NCBI GenBank assembly: GCA_947396885.1
Contig: OX377204.1
Coordinates: 39,827,975-39,891,974 of the forward strand
DNA: 64,000 nucleotides
Source of the DNA: Heligmosomoides polygyrus polygyrus
Lineage: Eukaryota > Nematoda > Chromadorea > Rhabditida > Heligmosomidae
Direction: 5' to 3'
Shown piece after piece: positions 41,889 through 52,329 of the stretch. Within the stretch, counting starts at the first letter, position 1. Every line of letters begins with the position of its first letter. Under the pieces are notes generated by a model, which was not told where the DNA came from, searched no databases, and worked only from the letters and a program-made list of their open reading frames with translations. A program made the translations under genes and the position numbers.

Positions 41889-42190
41889 GTACAAAACTTC
41901 AGCCCTGGGGGTAATCGAGGTCGCTAAACACGAAACTGAAGTCGACCAATCGATACCGATCGATATTATCGATTTTTTGAGGATGGCGCTCAAGTGGGGC
42001 GAAACTTCGGCCCTGGGAGTAATGTCGCTGAACACGAATCTGAAGTCGACCAATCGATATCGATCGATATTATCGATTTTTTGAGGATGGCGCTCAAGTG
42101 GCGCGAAACTTCGGCCTTGGGGGTAATCGAGGTCGCCGAACACGAATCTGAAGTCGACCAACCGATATCGATCGATATTAACATAATGGT
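41889..42190. repeat. Tandem repeat of about 106 bp, 2.8 copies
   Basis: Units contain GAAACTTCGGCCCTGGGGGT, CGAACACGAATCTGAAGTCG, CCAATCGATATCGATCGATA and TTATCGATTTTTTGAGGATG. The ATCGATATCGATCGAT core is itself palindromic. It follows directly on the minisatellite. Confidence 0.9.
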
Positions 42191-42268
42191 CAGAAGGCCT
42201 AGGGAAGAATAGGAAACCCGTAGCGGCCATGGCGTCCTTCTCGGGATTTGGGGGCGAAGCCGCCAACG

Positions 42269-42300
42269 AGTCGTAGGCGGCCGCTAGGCCGCCTACGACT
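42269..42300. repeat. Perfect 14-bp stem with 4-nt loop
   Basis: AGTCGTAGGCGGCC, GCTA, GGCCGCCTACGACT. After one mismatch the pairing continues for five more bases (CCAAC with GTTGG). Confidence 0.9.
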
Positions 42301-42977
42301 GGTTGGTGATTCTGCAATATCACCTGCAAAAATGATCTAACGAGTCTGTAGGAGCGACATAGCTCCGCTGATTTTCAAACCCACCTGCTAGCGTGGCAGA
42401 TACGCCGCCCTGGCCGTGCTCGGATAGAATCGAACCCCCAAACTGTTCTCTACGGCGTGGGAGGTGGAAATAGTTTCCATCTTGAATACGAACAATACTA
42501 CGTTTGTGAAAAGCTCGCGATAAGCTGAAAATGCAGTTCAACTTATTCTTGAGGAAACTTCTTCATGAACGGGCTAGTGGCTAAAGCAAATATTGGTTGC
42601 GTTTGCCGACACTCCAAACTCGGTAAACTTCGCAGTGTCTACCACCAATATGATGGCCACGCTCTACAAACACAGATGTGATAAAGAAATGTTGTAATGG
42701 GATACTTTTTTAAACTCTTTAACTCCATAAAGATTTACCAGTGGCGCTCGTAATTTAATTAGCGGACGTTTGAGGGGACGAGCTCCACAACTAGGTCATG
42801 AGTATCCAATCCCACAGTTCATGCAGGTAGTTGGATTGGTAGGAAGAAGGTAAATCTAACGGTGCAATTTAGTTTTCATATAATTGAATTTGAACGAAAT
42901 TATGGCACTACGACGGTTTGCGACGGAAACAACTGTCGCAAAAAGTCGATTGTTCACGAATTAGGAGCGGCATTGTA

Positions 42978-43234
42978 CGTTAGGGTGAAGGAACATCTCG
43001 ACGGTATGGCCAAGTACAGGACGTCCACTGGATTGAGTCACCATGGAATCCACCGGCATGCGGGAGGACTTCGAGGTCAGGGTCACGCTGCTAGCAGTCG
43101 AAGCACAAACAGCCGACCGCAAGGCCCTGGAGGCGTTTTGGATCCACGCCAAAGAACCCAAGCTAAAGCGGAAGAAGGAGCTCCTCTACATAACACGGGA
43201 GCTCAGCCCCTACATCAGGTTAGCATTTTGATTG
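42978..43234 (+). pseudogene. Penelope-like element, rest of GIY-YIG nuclease (right half)
   Basis: It resumes LYVRVKEHLDGMAKYRTST then GLSHHGIHRH. After a frame change it reads DFEVRVTLLAVEAQTADRKA, LEAFWIHAKEPKLKRKKELL and ITRELSPYIRLAF-stop, the normal C-terminus of nematode Penelope-like proteins. The same ending is recognisable at 53840-53987. Confidence 0.82.
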
Positions 43235-43440
43235 GTGCGCTTGTGTCTTGATAATGGCCCTGCATAAGACCGATTGGTTCGCCTGGCTTCTTGTAAGCTG
43301 AGGGTCTCGATCTTCCTACTGACTATGTAATTGAAAAGATTCTCGAATTTTCTAAAATTGAGGCAAAGTCTGACGCGGTTGCCACACTATGACTTGATTT
43401 TTCCTCTTAGCCTTTAAAAAAAGCTGATAGCGACGAATCG

Positions 43441-46015
43441 TTGGCCAAGAGACCTTGTGTGGAACTAGGTTTATTGGCCAACATTAACGAAGGAGAGGAA
43501 GCAAGTCTTGGGAAGATGAATGCTAAAAAACAACTGATCCAGTTGACGTTGCTCATGAGCATGGAAGAGAAGACATTCGAATATGGATTCGTTGCTGACA
43601 GGAATTTCGAACGCTACAATCAAGGGTGAAAAATAACCGAAGGAGTGGAAACGCAGTATTTCGGTGCGGATACTCAAAGAGAAAGGAAGCCCTACTGAGT
43701 GCTCCAACTATCGATCAATTCATTTACTGTGTCATGAATTCAGTATCCGCCTACAAGTACGAGCTAGAAGCTGACGTTACCTTCGAAGGGTGGTATCGCC
43801 ACTACGGCGGTATCTTCACAATCGATGCACAGCGACCAATCGAAGCGACTCGTGTACGACCTCTGCCGCATAAATGCTGCTGCCTTCGAGAAATACGTCA
43901 ACTACATCTTACCGAAAACGCCACGAGACGTCACGTTTGACGACGCTGTTTTCACACCTAAGGACCTGTTTGGACCATAACAGTCCTTATTCAGCATACG
44001 TTATGCCTGCATGAAGCTGTCAAAGGACCCGAAGGACGACTTCGCGAGATATGCAGGACGCGTCAATCGGGAATGTGGACCGTTCAGTTGTCGGCATGCG
44101 ATTACAACCAGTTCAAAAGCCTAATCTTCGTGTGTGGTTTAAATTCAAGCGAAGACGCCTCGTCTGAAACTGCTGAACAAAATCGAGGCGGACTCAACCT
44201 GCGTCATCCAAACCCTTACAGGGGAGTGCAAGAGGCTGATCAATCTCAAGCACGATACGAAGATGGTCGGAAGTGGTACTCCAACTACCCAAGCATCAAG
44301 GCGAAGGATCCAGGCCACTTCGATGAGCCTGCTTATTCTGTGAAGGGATGTCTTTTGCTCGACACTGCATGCAACGTCTCCACAGGTGATGGCAATGCAA
44401 AAAAACTGGACATAAAGAAAGATACTGCGACCCAATCAGAAGCCATGCCAAACCGCATCGGCCTTCACGATCAATCAATCGGTCAAACCAACACACGATC
44501 CGGAGCGGTTTACGCCGTCTCATGTGTCAATTGCAGCCTGTATCGTTGTTACGCAGTCATCAAAGTGCAGGACCAGGGGATCAACTTGCAAGTTGATACT
44601 GCTTTCGACGTAACCGTCATTAGCAAAGATTCAACAATTCTTCCGCACACAACTTGCTTGGATCAGGATGGAACTCGAAAATGGGGACATACGCTATCAT
44701 GGATTCACTCCCCAGAAGCGATCCAAAACTGCACGCTACGATAAACACTATCACAATGGATCCGAAGATTAATGTAGCAGAGCAGCTAAGGCGGAAATAT
44801 CCAGAGACTCCCAACAACGATCTGGGACGATCCAAGCTCGCCAAAGCAACCCTGCGACTGAAGCCAGGAGTAAAACTGATATTGCGACATAAGAACCGTA
44901 CGCAGCAATAGAGAAGAAATTGATCGACTAGAATTTATTGGCGTCATTTCAAAAGTCAACTCTTCAAACTGGGCAGCACCTATAGTGGCAGTCAAGAAGT
45001 CAAATGGAACTTTATACGCATCACTGCTGACATCTCAACAGACTCAATGACGCCCTGGAACTTCACCGGTATCCAGTCCCTCTACCAGAAGACATTTTTG
45101 CGACTCTGAACGGAGGACAATCCTTCTCACATGTAGACCTCGAGAACGCATATTTCCACGTCAAAATGGATTATCAATCTAAAAATCTGCTGGCAATTAA
45201 CGTCCACAGAAGGCTCTACCAATACAATCGACTGCCATTTGGAGTTAAATCGGAACTGACTATTTTTTCAGCAGCTCATGGACGCGACACTCCCTGGTCT
45301 GCAAGGAGTGGTCGCCTACCTCGACGACATCACAACAGTCGGACGCACTATGGATGAGCACAGATGGATTCTTCCATCTGTGCTCATCCATAGTGCGTCC
45401 GACTGTCCGAACCTGGCTGGATTCTTCAAGTGAATCGTCGATAGCGGTCTACATCTTTGACTCGACAAATGCATCCCAAACCAGCTATCTGATCTACATA
45501 GTGGACAAAGACGGCATACGACTAGATCCCACAAGATCAACATGATCCGAAGGATGCCGGCTCCCAAGGATATCACAAAGCTACGCTCAGACCTAATCGT
45601 AAGACTCCTCAGCCACTACGGAAACTTTGTGAAGGAAATGAGAGCCCTTTGCGCCCAACTTGATGCCCTTCTAGCAAAATACGCAAAATTTGTTTGGACC
45701 GCAGCCTGCCACAACAGCTTCAACAGAGAAAAACGATTCTATGCTCTGATGGACTTCTAGCGTGCTACGACCCTCGGCAAGAAATCGTAGTTGCTGCAGA
45801 TGCATCGAAGTACGGAATTGGCGCCGTCATTTCTCATCGATACCCGGACGGCTCAGAGAAAGGAATTGCCTACGCTTCTCGATCCTGCAGAAAAGAACTG
45901 CAGTCAAATCAAAAAGGATGGCCTGGCACTTGTATTCGGCTTAAAGAAATTTCACAGGATGCTCCACGACCGCTAGCTTACCCTCCTCACATATCACAAA
46001 CTTCTTCTGGGCCCG
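43441..46015 (+). pseudogene. Ty3/gypsy-like LTR retrotransposon, gag-protease-RT-RNase H part
   Basis: Domains appear in order but across changing frames. Gag: DVTFEGWYRHYGGIF at about 43790, then FKSLIFVCGLNSSEDA at about 44110. A CCHC-type knuckle lies at about 44327-44430 in an alternative frame (CLFCEG...ARHC, CKKTGHKERYC). A protease-like LQVDTAFDVTVIS lies at about 44590. RT: GGQSFSHVDLENAYFHVKM, LPFGVKSE and VVAYLDDI (YLDD, about 45320). RNase [18 protein letters not shown] and AYASRS at about 45790-45880. Multiple frameshifts, stops and an inverted duplication at 45335-45406 make it inactive. Integrase and LTR sequence reappear at 50450-51145. Confidence 0.85.
45335..45406. repeat. 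Perfect 34-bp inverted duplication with 4-nt loop inside gypsy RT
   Basis: 45335-45368 and 45373-45406 are exact complements with loop TTCT. The left copy is the normal RT reading after YLDDITTVGRTMDEHR, and the right copy is the extra inverted one. Confidence 0.95.
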
Positions 46016-46446
46016 TATGCATACCTCGCCCTGGCGAAGCGGACTTTTCGCACTCTCCCCTCAGCAGGAATTACCCGACAGGAATGGGTGCCTCTTCCAG
46101 CAGTGCACCTCGGGAAATGTACGGTGGGTAAACTTCCTAGCCGTACTGCAAAGGTTCATGCCTAGGCAGAGAGGAGGTGTTGCAAACCACGGAGAAGTTA
46201 TCAGCTGTTTTCTACTGCTGAAGGGCCGGCCAAAGAATGACGAAAGATGTCAGGTTATATTTGTAACTGGATAATGGATTTGCTATGAAGTCTCTTAAAA
46301 CGCTACCGCGTCACTTTATATACACTTGTGTGCTGTTCGCTCGCCCATTTATTAGTGTTCTCCTTCGTTTTTACGCGTTTTGGAAGTCAGCTTACAGCAA
46401 TGACCAAGTGAGATCCATAGAAGTACTGGTTAAGTAAGTAAGCATT
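46016..46446 (+). other. Unassigned segment ending in a TAAGTAAGTAAG tail
   Basis: The gypsy similarity fades near 46015. The end GGTTAAGTAAGTAAG (46430-46444) resembles the tails at 19535-19550 and 61780-61792, so this is probably the 3' untranslated end of an RTE-type insertion. Confidence 0.5.
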
Positions 46447-46504
46447 ACCTATGCGTTGCGCGGAATAAGACAAAGTTTGGTTGTTAGTTAGATAAGAGCA
46501 TATA

Positions 46505-47418
46505 CGGGGTGAACCAAAATAACGTGGACAAGATTTTTTATCATAATTATAGAACAACTAACAATTCAAGAAAACGTCAACTAAATTACAACAGTACAAA
46601 CGTTAAGGTACGTCATGTTCAAGTGGTTTCGTAGTAGCCTCCCTTGGAGCGGATGCAGAGGCCAAACATTTCGCGAATTTTTTGACGATGGGCCGCAGGT
46701 TGTACCTGGGAATAGATTCTATTCACGGATGAGAAAGATTCTTTTCACCGTGGAGCAGGCGCACAATTACCAAAATGGTTGAATGTGGTCTACAGAGGCT
46801 CCAAGCACCTCTGCTATCGTCCAAAACCCACAATCTGTCATGGGTTTGGTCGGAATCTGCGCCAGCGGCACGACTCCCTGGTTTTCGTGGATAAAGGAGT
46901 GAAAATTGACGAAGATGTGTACCACCGATACACTCTTGAATCCGTATTCTTCCAAGGGCCCACCAGCACTTCGGTGATGCCCATTGGACGTCAATACGAC
47001 TCTGCACCCACACATAGTGCGAAGAGGGCGCAGGCGCGGTGCAAGGTCAATTTCCCCGACTTCATCACGCCTTCAGAATGGCCGCCGTATTCTCTGAATT
47101 TGAATCCGATGGACTACAGCGTGTGGGCATTTTAGAGGCTAGGGTCGGCGTCAAACGCCTCTGCAGTCTCGAGTCCCTGAAGGAATCCTTGAGCCAGGAG
47201 AGGGAACGGTTGTCTCCTGATGACCTGCGGCCCATCGCCGAAAAACTCGCGAAAGGCTTGGCCCTCTGCATCCGCTCCAAGGGAGGCCACTTCGAAACCA
47301 CTTAAACATGATGTGCCCTAATGTTTGTATTGTTGTTTTAGTCGTCGTTTTCTCGAATTGTTGGTTGTTTTATAATTATGATTAAAAAATCCCGTCCACG
47401 TTGTTTTGGTTCATCCTG
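46505..47418 (+). mobile_element. 914-bp mariner element with TA target
   Basis: Ends CGGGGTGAACCAAAATAACG and CGTTGTTTTGGTTCATCCTG are inverted over about 25 bp with a few mismatches, and pairing continues weakly to about 75 bp. TA is present on both sides (46503-46504, 47419-47420). The transposase remnant inside is on the plus strand and lacks the N-terminal half. Confidence 0.9.
46730..47305 (+). pseudogene. Mariner transposase C-terminal half
   Basis: Frame pieces read DSLVFVDKGVKIDEDVYHR, YDSAPTHSAKRAQARCKVNF with the second catalytic D, PDFITPSEWPPYSLNLNPMD then YSVW with the third D. The SPDLNP form is changed to SLNLNP. After a frameshift at about 47130 it continues ILEARVGVKRLCSLESLKES and LALCIRSKGGHFETT-stop. 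The N-terminal DNA-binding domain is absent, so it is an internally deleted copy. Confidence 0.88.
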
Positions 47419-47420
47419 TA

Positions 47421-47925
47421 CATTGGCATCATATTCGTTTATATGGAGCGGATTCAGATATACAATGTACGAGATACGATCGGTCCATGAACGACCATAT
47501 CTAGGTGGTCAGAAGAAGACAAAAGACAAATTGGAAGGTTTCCATGTGATTATTAAGCGCAGCGGTGCCAAATGGTCCTCACGCAGCTATCACTGAACCT
47601 ATCTGTATCAGATTTCAGTTTTCAAACTTGGAGGTGGTTGCATTGCCCTAACTACAGCTGCTTTTCTTCGTCAGTATAATATGAGGCGACCACACATGAT
47701 TGCCAATTAAAATTAGGTTGCTCCATGAAAAAGGCTTGTTCTGCTTGTTTCAAACTGCCAGTTTTACCAGCCATCCTAGCGATTGCTGATTGAGTTTTGA
47801 GCGGCCGCCAAAAACTTATCTATTTGTCCCTGCCCGTGACAGAATAGCTCATTTGGTCCTTAGAGAGACGTGAAGAGCGTCATGTATCTCGTTCGACTTA
47901 GCCTAGAATATCTGTTTTTTAAACC
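47421..47925. other. Unassigned interval
   Basis: No recognised repeat or coding region between the mariner element and the RTE remnant. Confidence 0.4.
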
Positions 47926-47929
47926 ATAG

Positions 47930-48087
47930 TGGAGCTCGAAACTTCGGAGCCCTGGCATATGCATGAGTCGCGTTATTGCGAGCATCGTCTTCTCGATTTC
48001 TCAAAGTGCGCTGCTGATCCAAAGTTTATCCAGCTTTCGCATCGCCCGGGTTTTTTGAGCCGTATACTAGTGCAGAAAGGTTGGTAT
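47930..48087 (-). pseudogene. RTE C-terminal remnant (left of hAT insertion)
   Basis: GAGCTCGAAACTTCGGAG, GCGAGCATCGTCTTCTCGAT and TTCGCATCGCCCGGGTTT follow the 3' coding end of the fragment at 1-180 in the same orientation. It resumes at 49552 after the hAT element. Confidence 0.7.
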
Positions 48088-48749
48088 CAGGGGTGCACAC
48101 GAAATTCTGGGCGTTAAATTTTCTTAACGAATTCTTTTTAACGGAAAATTTTCGTTAAATTTCCGGTAAATCGTTAAATTTCGTTAAAAAATACATTTAG
48201 CAGTAAACCATTATTTCGCAGAAAAAAAGAAACCTTATACGTTTCAACTTGAAGAGGTCAACAACTAACGTTTAAGGAATGGAGTGTAACACTGCAATGT
48301 AAAATAAACAAATCATCATCAACAAACACAGAAAAATAAACAAGCCTTCAGCAACAAATTATCTACAGGGTATAGAATAAGAACAACTATGGAATTAGCA
48401 TTCAAAGCAAGACGATCATCGGTAAGGCATCCTGAAATGTGCGATCAGGCAGATACTCGGAGTTCCACCCTTTCCTAGTTCTTTTGTTAGACTTTTCTAC
48501 GAACATGTGCAATCTCCGTACAGGCACCAGCCCATTAAGTATAGAAAGAATGAATAAAAGCACAGTAAAAACCCCTTCAGTGGAATGTTAACTCGTTGAC
48601 GAACGCACAATTTTCGAGTGCCTGGTGCGTGGGACCAATCATACTTTTGCAACGTCGGGACAGTGATACGAGATCGTGTCACAAGGTCCCACACTGCCGA
48701 GAAGGTGCGACACACCGCCTTCTTGTTAACGTTCAGGGAAGGTAGCTTT

Positions 48750-48930
48750 CCAAGTTTTTGTTATTGGCGTTTTTGTAAAATAGCATAAAATACGTCGAAT
48801 ACGTCCAGCGGCCGAAAACGTTCGCTCCGTCTCGACTGCTCCAGGTGGGCAAAAGTATTTTGGGTTGAGCAGCGCCAGGTGAGAATAGGCGTATCTTACG
48901 AGCTTAGACCAGCATCTTTGTGAATTCGTT
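48750..48930 (-). pseudogene. hAT transposase dimerisation-domain fragment
   Basis: The minus strand reads LALLNPKYFCPPGAVETERT, FSAAGRIRR. PPxxxxxERxFSAAG is the hallmark of the hAT C-terminal dimerisation region. The RNase H-like catalytic core is absent, so the element depends on another copy. Confidence 0.85.
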
Positions 48931-48980
48931 GACCTGCTTGGGGACTCGGCGAAGAAATTTCTAGCCCCAAAGTACATTAA

Positions 48981-49254
48981 AGGATAAGGATAAAGGATGG
49001 CGATACTCAATCCCTTCTGGGATACGCCGCTCATTCTACTTCTACAGGATACCCTGGAGACAATGGCTTGCGGTGGCCAGCCGATGAAGAAATCAGCGCT
49101 CTGTCCTTCCCAGACAAGTTCGGTACCAATTCACCGACCCCAGAGGAATCGAAGGCTTGGTTGGCCTGGGCGGGAAATCCCGAAGAAGGACCAGCAACCT
49201 GGTATAGGGTGCACGCGGCAGCCAGCACCTACTCCGACTGCGCTACACGTGCCC
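48981..49254 (-). repeat. SINE-1 copy inside the hAT element
   Basis: Tail AAAGGATAAGGATAAAGGAT at the left, body GACAATGGCTTGCGGTGGCC, head TCCGACTGCGCTACACGTGC at the right. The flanks CCCCAAAGTACATTA and CCCCCAAAATGTATTA look like a diverged target duplication. Confidence 0.85.
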
Positions 49255-49551
49255 CCAAAATGTATTATTTCTAGAAATTCAAAACGAATTGAATTGATAA
49301 AAACATCAAAATATTCCTGCTGATTTCAACAGTTTTACAGGAACAGTCCTAATCGGGAGGATGACACCTGCAACATTAGAGAATACTGAGGGTAAATGTG
49401 ATAAACTCACTGAGAAAAAAGTCCGTTAAAAATTCCGTTAAATTCCTAAAAATTTCCGTTAAGCCGTTAAGCCAGATTTTACCGAAAAATGCCGTTAATT
49501 CGTTAAATTCGTTAAATCGTTAACCGTTAAATGTGCACCCCTGGTTGGTAT

Positions 49552-49690
49552 AGTAAAATAGGTGGGCACAGAGCCTGACGCTCTTCATTTCTTCAGCGCT
49601 TCTGAACACTCCCAAAACCGCTCCCTTCTTCTAATCCATTTTTACTACTGCGTCGTTCCCGGATTTACGTTGACTTTCGCACACGAACAG
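49552..49690 (-). pseudogene. RTE C-terminal remnant (right of hAT insertion)
   Basis: AATAGGTGGGCACAGAGCCT, TTCTTCAGCGCTTCTGAACA and TCCCAAAACCGCTCCCTTCT match 165-240 of the first fragment. Confidence 0.7.
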
Positions 49691-50330
49691 ACTTGTGCTA
49701 GAGACAAACATTTTCTTCTCAGGACCAGAGTTTCGCAATAGGTGCTAGTAATGTATAAGTGGCAGGCGTCTTAACCACTGATTGTGAGATGGCATCACCT
49801 ATCTGATGGAGAAAGGACATACTTTCCACATTCCTTGATGTCCACATGGGCACATTCAAGAAAGTACTCTCACCAAACATTTGTCATGCCAATTCCACTG
49901 GGTTTACCAGATAAAGTGTCGTGTTGCCCTATGAATGATAACGGCCATTATATAACACTCTTGGTCTGCAAAGGACTTTGTTGCACCTAGGTTTAAAAAA
50001 CAGGTTTGTTGCTCTCGAGGTTTTAGGAGGACGAGACCATTTTTTTTGAAAACTACCGTACAAGATTCAGAGGAACTAGGAACATAAACTCTCGTGCAAC
50101 AACTACTCCACAACTCTCTACTCAGATTAAGAGCATTCCGCAGGAGCGTCTCTCTAAACTCACACAATTGGGCGAAATGGGTTGAAAAATGCGAACAGCC
50201 CAATTAGAATGTAGTAGAAATTTATGAAACAAAAGCAAGTAAAGCTCATATACGACAACATTTCTAGCCATACAAAAGCATTTGCTACTGGAAAAAGTCA
50301 CCTTTTCATGGAATAGATAGCTCAAATGAT
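49691..50330. other. Unassigned interval
   Basis: No gene, exon or named repeat recognised between the RTE remnant and the hAT-like end at 50335. Confidence 0.4.
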
Positions 50331-50334
50331 AATT

Positions 50335-50435
50335 TTAAAATTTTCTGTTTTCTGTTTTCTGGTGATTGGCTCTTCTGTTTTCTGATTTCTGTTTTCTGGG
50401 AAAATTTTCAAAATTTCGCCCATCCCTGGTCTGTG
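50335..50435. repeat. TTCTGTTT-rich tandem with hAT-like end
   Basis: Six TTCTGTTT/TTCTGATT units are followed by AAAATTTCGCCCATCCCTGG. The complement CCAGGGATGGGCGAAA resembles a hAT terminus. A similar end (CGTTATTCGCTCATCCCTGG) is at 27090-27110. Confidence 0.6.
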
Positions 50436-50449
50436 CGCCATATGAACTT

Positions 50450-50924
50450 TCCTAAGGAGAACCAGTTTAATCACAACCATGGAGCCTAACCGCGGATGTT
50501 CAAGCCAGGTCAACTTGTGGACGCATGCCTTTACCAAGAAAAGGAAAAGTGGGCCGATGGACTCGTTGTCAAGCGCTTTGGACGAATACTCTACAAAATT
50601 GAAGTTGAAGACGAGCTTCGGACGCGCCCTGCCAACCTGCTCAGGATTCGCTTATACGACTACAACCACAAAGCAAAGGACATGTATATGCTATTCGAGA
50701 CTTTCGGTTTGGAACATCCCCAGTCACTGAGTCAACCCGCCAATATCCAGTACTCAACCGCCCCAATACTTTCTGAAATTCAGCCACCACTCGTGGACCA
50801 GAACTCCGTTCCACCACCGCATCTTCCAGTGCAGGAAGCCGAACAACTACGACGATCGGGCCGAACACGCATACCAACGGGGCGTTTCGACATGGATCCA
50901 CGCTACAGAAGCTACAGCACCTGA
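50450..50924 (+). pseudogene. Gypsy integrase C-terminal region
   Basis: It encodes MFKPGQLVDACLYQEKEKWA, DGLVVKRFGRILYKIEVEDE and LRTRPANLLRIRL. This is the small SH3-like integrase tail seen in Ty3/gypsy Pol. A Pro-rich stretch and REAEQLRRSGRTRIPTGRF-like end (EAEQLRRSGRTRIP) follow, then a stop. It is open for 142 codons. The start of integrase is missing. The 46-50 kb mobile elements separate it from the rest of the element. Confidence 0.8.
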
Positions 50925-50936
50925 TGATCTTCCTTG

Positions 50937-51145
50937 TGAAAAAGGGGGAGGTCTTACGTATAGCATGAAAACACAATCAATATATGGTATTATCTCGTTG
51001 ACTACGAAAAACCACGCCACACCGGTGGCGTGATGGGTCGGTATATAAGCGGCCATTGCTTCTAATAGGATTAGTATTCTCGTCTGTGTTCTAGTCTTTC
51101 TAATAAACTACTGTATTCGCCGTCTACCTACGTCAAGGACGCAAC
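50937..51145 (+). promoter_or_regulatory. Polypurine tract and 3' LTR of the gypsy element
   Basis: AAAAAGGGGGAGG (about 50938-50950) is a polypurine primer tract. The following 194 bp (TCTTACGTATAGC...) has a TATA box (GGTATATAAGC, 51040-51050) and AATAAA at 51101-51106, ending near ACGCAACA. A first-base change from TGTTACG is possible. This layout fits an LTR with its own promoter and polyadenylation signal, but no second LTR was found. It ends only about 80 bp from the donor of the acidic exon, in antisense orientation to that gene. Confidence 0.65.
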
Positions 51146-51226
51146 AGATTGAGATGTAAAAAAGAAAAATAAGAGTCAAGGTGAAAAGAAACTCTTTCAA
51201 AGAACGCATAAGTGAAGAACACTCAC

Positions 51227-52291
51227 CATCGTCCTCATACATGATTTGAGATAGGATAACTTCCGTCGTCTCTGCTTGGAATTTCTGGCTAATTTCGACA
51301 TGAAAATTCACATCTTCCGTCGGAAGAAGATTGCATTCCTGGTCAAATGTCAAGAATACCGTCAGCTTGCATCTTCTGGCCCGCGCGAGCAAGCCTTCCG
51401 ATGATAGATTAGCGGTTTCTCGAACAAATTCCAGTGAAACGACCTGATCTTCTGTTTGAGCAACAGCGATCTCTGTCGAAATCTGCGCTCCCTTGAGGTC
51501 CTCTTTCACTATCTTCACAAACTGCACTCGGTCCTGTGGAATGTCCATGTCGATGTCCTTGCCTTTCAAAAGTTCCGCAGTGGGGACCTCGCTCGGTACC
51601 ACTTGGTGCTTGATCCCCTCCATCTCGACGGGAGTGGGAGCATCTTTTTGTTTCTCAGAAGTGCAGATTCGATCTTCTTCCTCATCATGCTTGGCCTCTT
51701 CTTCTTCTACCTCCTTCGGGTATTCGTCAGTTGCTAAACGCAACTCTTCCATAACTTTCTGGATCGATTCTTCTACCATTGCACTAACATACTCAACTTC
51801 AGCGTCGCTCAAGTGAACCGGCGCGGTTTCGTCTTCTGAAAGTTGTTCAGGCGTCGATAATTCTATGTCACTGGTGAACTCGATGCAAATTTCGGGAAGT
51901 TTCTCATATGTGTCCGACTCAAGCGTCGTCGTATCACTAGGACTGTGCGCTAGTGGCAGAACCAGTTCCATACCTTCTTTCTCTAACTTTTCCATTTCAT
52001 TGAAGGCCTCCTCGAACAGCCTTTTGGTCATAGCAGAAGCAATAGCCGTGGCGGTCTTCGTAAACTCCTTGTCGTTTTTCTCATAATCTGTTTTACCTTC
52101 TTCAACCGCCATTTCACCATTCAGCGAATCCTCCTTAATCCCAACTTGGACGGTCTCCTCGATTTTGGCAGTTTCCCCATCAGAGTAGTTTCCAAGAACC
52201 TCTTTCTTACTGATGCATTTAGCAACTTCGATATCGTACTCATAAGCGAGGTCCCCACCATCGATAATTTCGAATTCATCCATCTCGGAGT
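51227..52291 (-). CDS. Ig-domain gene, exon 3 (355-codon acidic linker)
   Basis: A single open 1,065-bp exon of low-complexity acidic sequence: MDEFEIIDGGDLAYEYD at the start, STPEQLSEDETAPVHLSD mid-way, PKEVEEEEAKHDEEEDR, and a more structured end with RARRCKLTVFLTFDQECNLL. Acceptor CTCTCCTTTTTTAG and donor ATG/GTGAGTG are strong. Both phases are 1, so skipping it would keep the frame. It has no Ig fold and no membrane segment. The composition resembles the elastic or signalling linkers between Ig domains in giant muscle proteins (inference from class). ALL flanking exons are phase compatible. Confidence 0.9.
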
Positions 52292-52329
52292 CTAAAAAAG
52301 GAGAGATTTGAAACGTTTTGTGAATGCTT

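Larger units (their letters stand above)
38540..42975. mobile_element. 4.4-kb TA-flanked element with roughly 380-bp TIRs, inserted in the Penelope nuclease
   Basis: Ends CAATACCGCTCCTAATTCGT and ACGAATTAGGAGCGGCATTG are inverted, each bordered by TA (38538-38539, 42976-42977). The arms pair 38540-39104 with about 42603-42975. The left arm is longer only because a GC hairpin (38757-38937) sits in it. Shared blocks include CCAACTAGATCC..-type, TCTTTATGGAGCTAAAGA and GTGGCCATCATTTTGGTAGT. The interior has a 140-bp MITE, a piece of foldback-family repeat, an AT-rich block, an (AT)n tract, a 41-bp minisatellite and a 106-bp tandem repeat. No transposase was found. Confidence 0.82.
48088..49543. 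mobile_element. 1.46-kb hAT element with 8-bp target duplication
   Basis: Perfect 12-bp ends CAGGGGTGCACA and TGTGCACCCCTG are flanked by GTTGGTAT at 48080-48087 and 49544-49551. Subterminal regions are full of GTTAAAT/ATTTAAC words, likely transposase-binding repeats (inference). It contains a hAT C-terminal transposase fragment and a SINE-1 copy. It is inserted in an RTE remnant. A decayed sibling is at 22155-23713. Confidence 0.92.

Noticed and set aside
41409..42329. 306-codon minus-strand reading across the minisatellite
   Set aside because: The 41-bp unit has no stops in several frames, and reading frames of similar length appear on both strands. It has no independent protein features.
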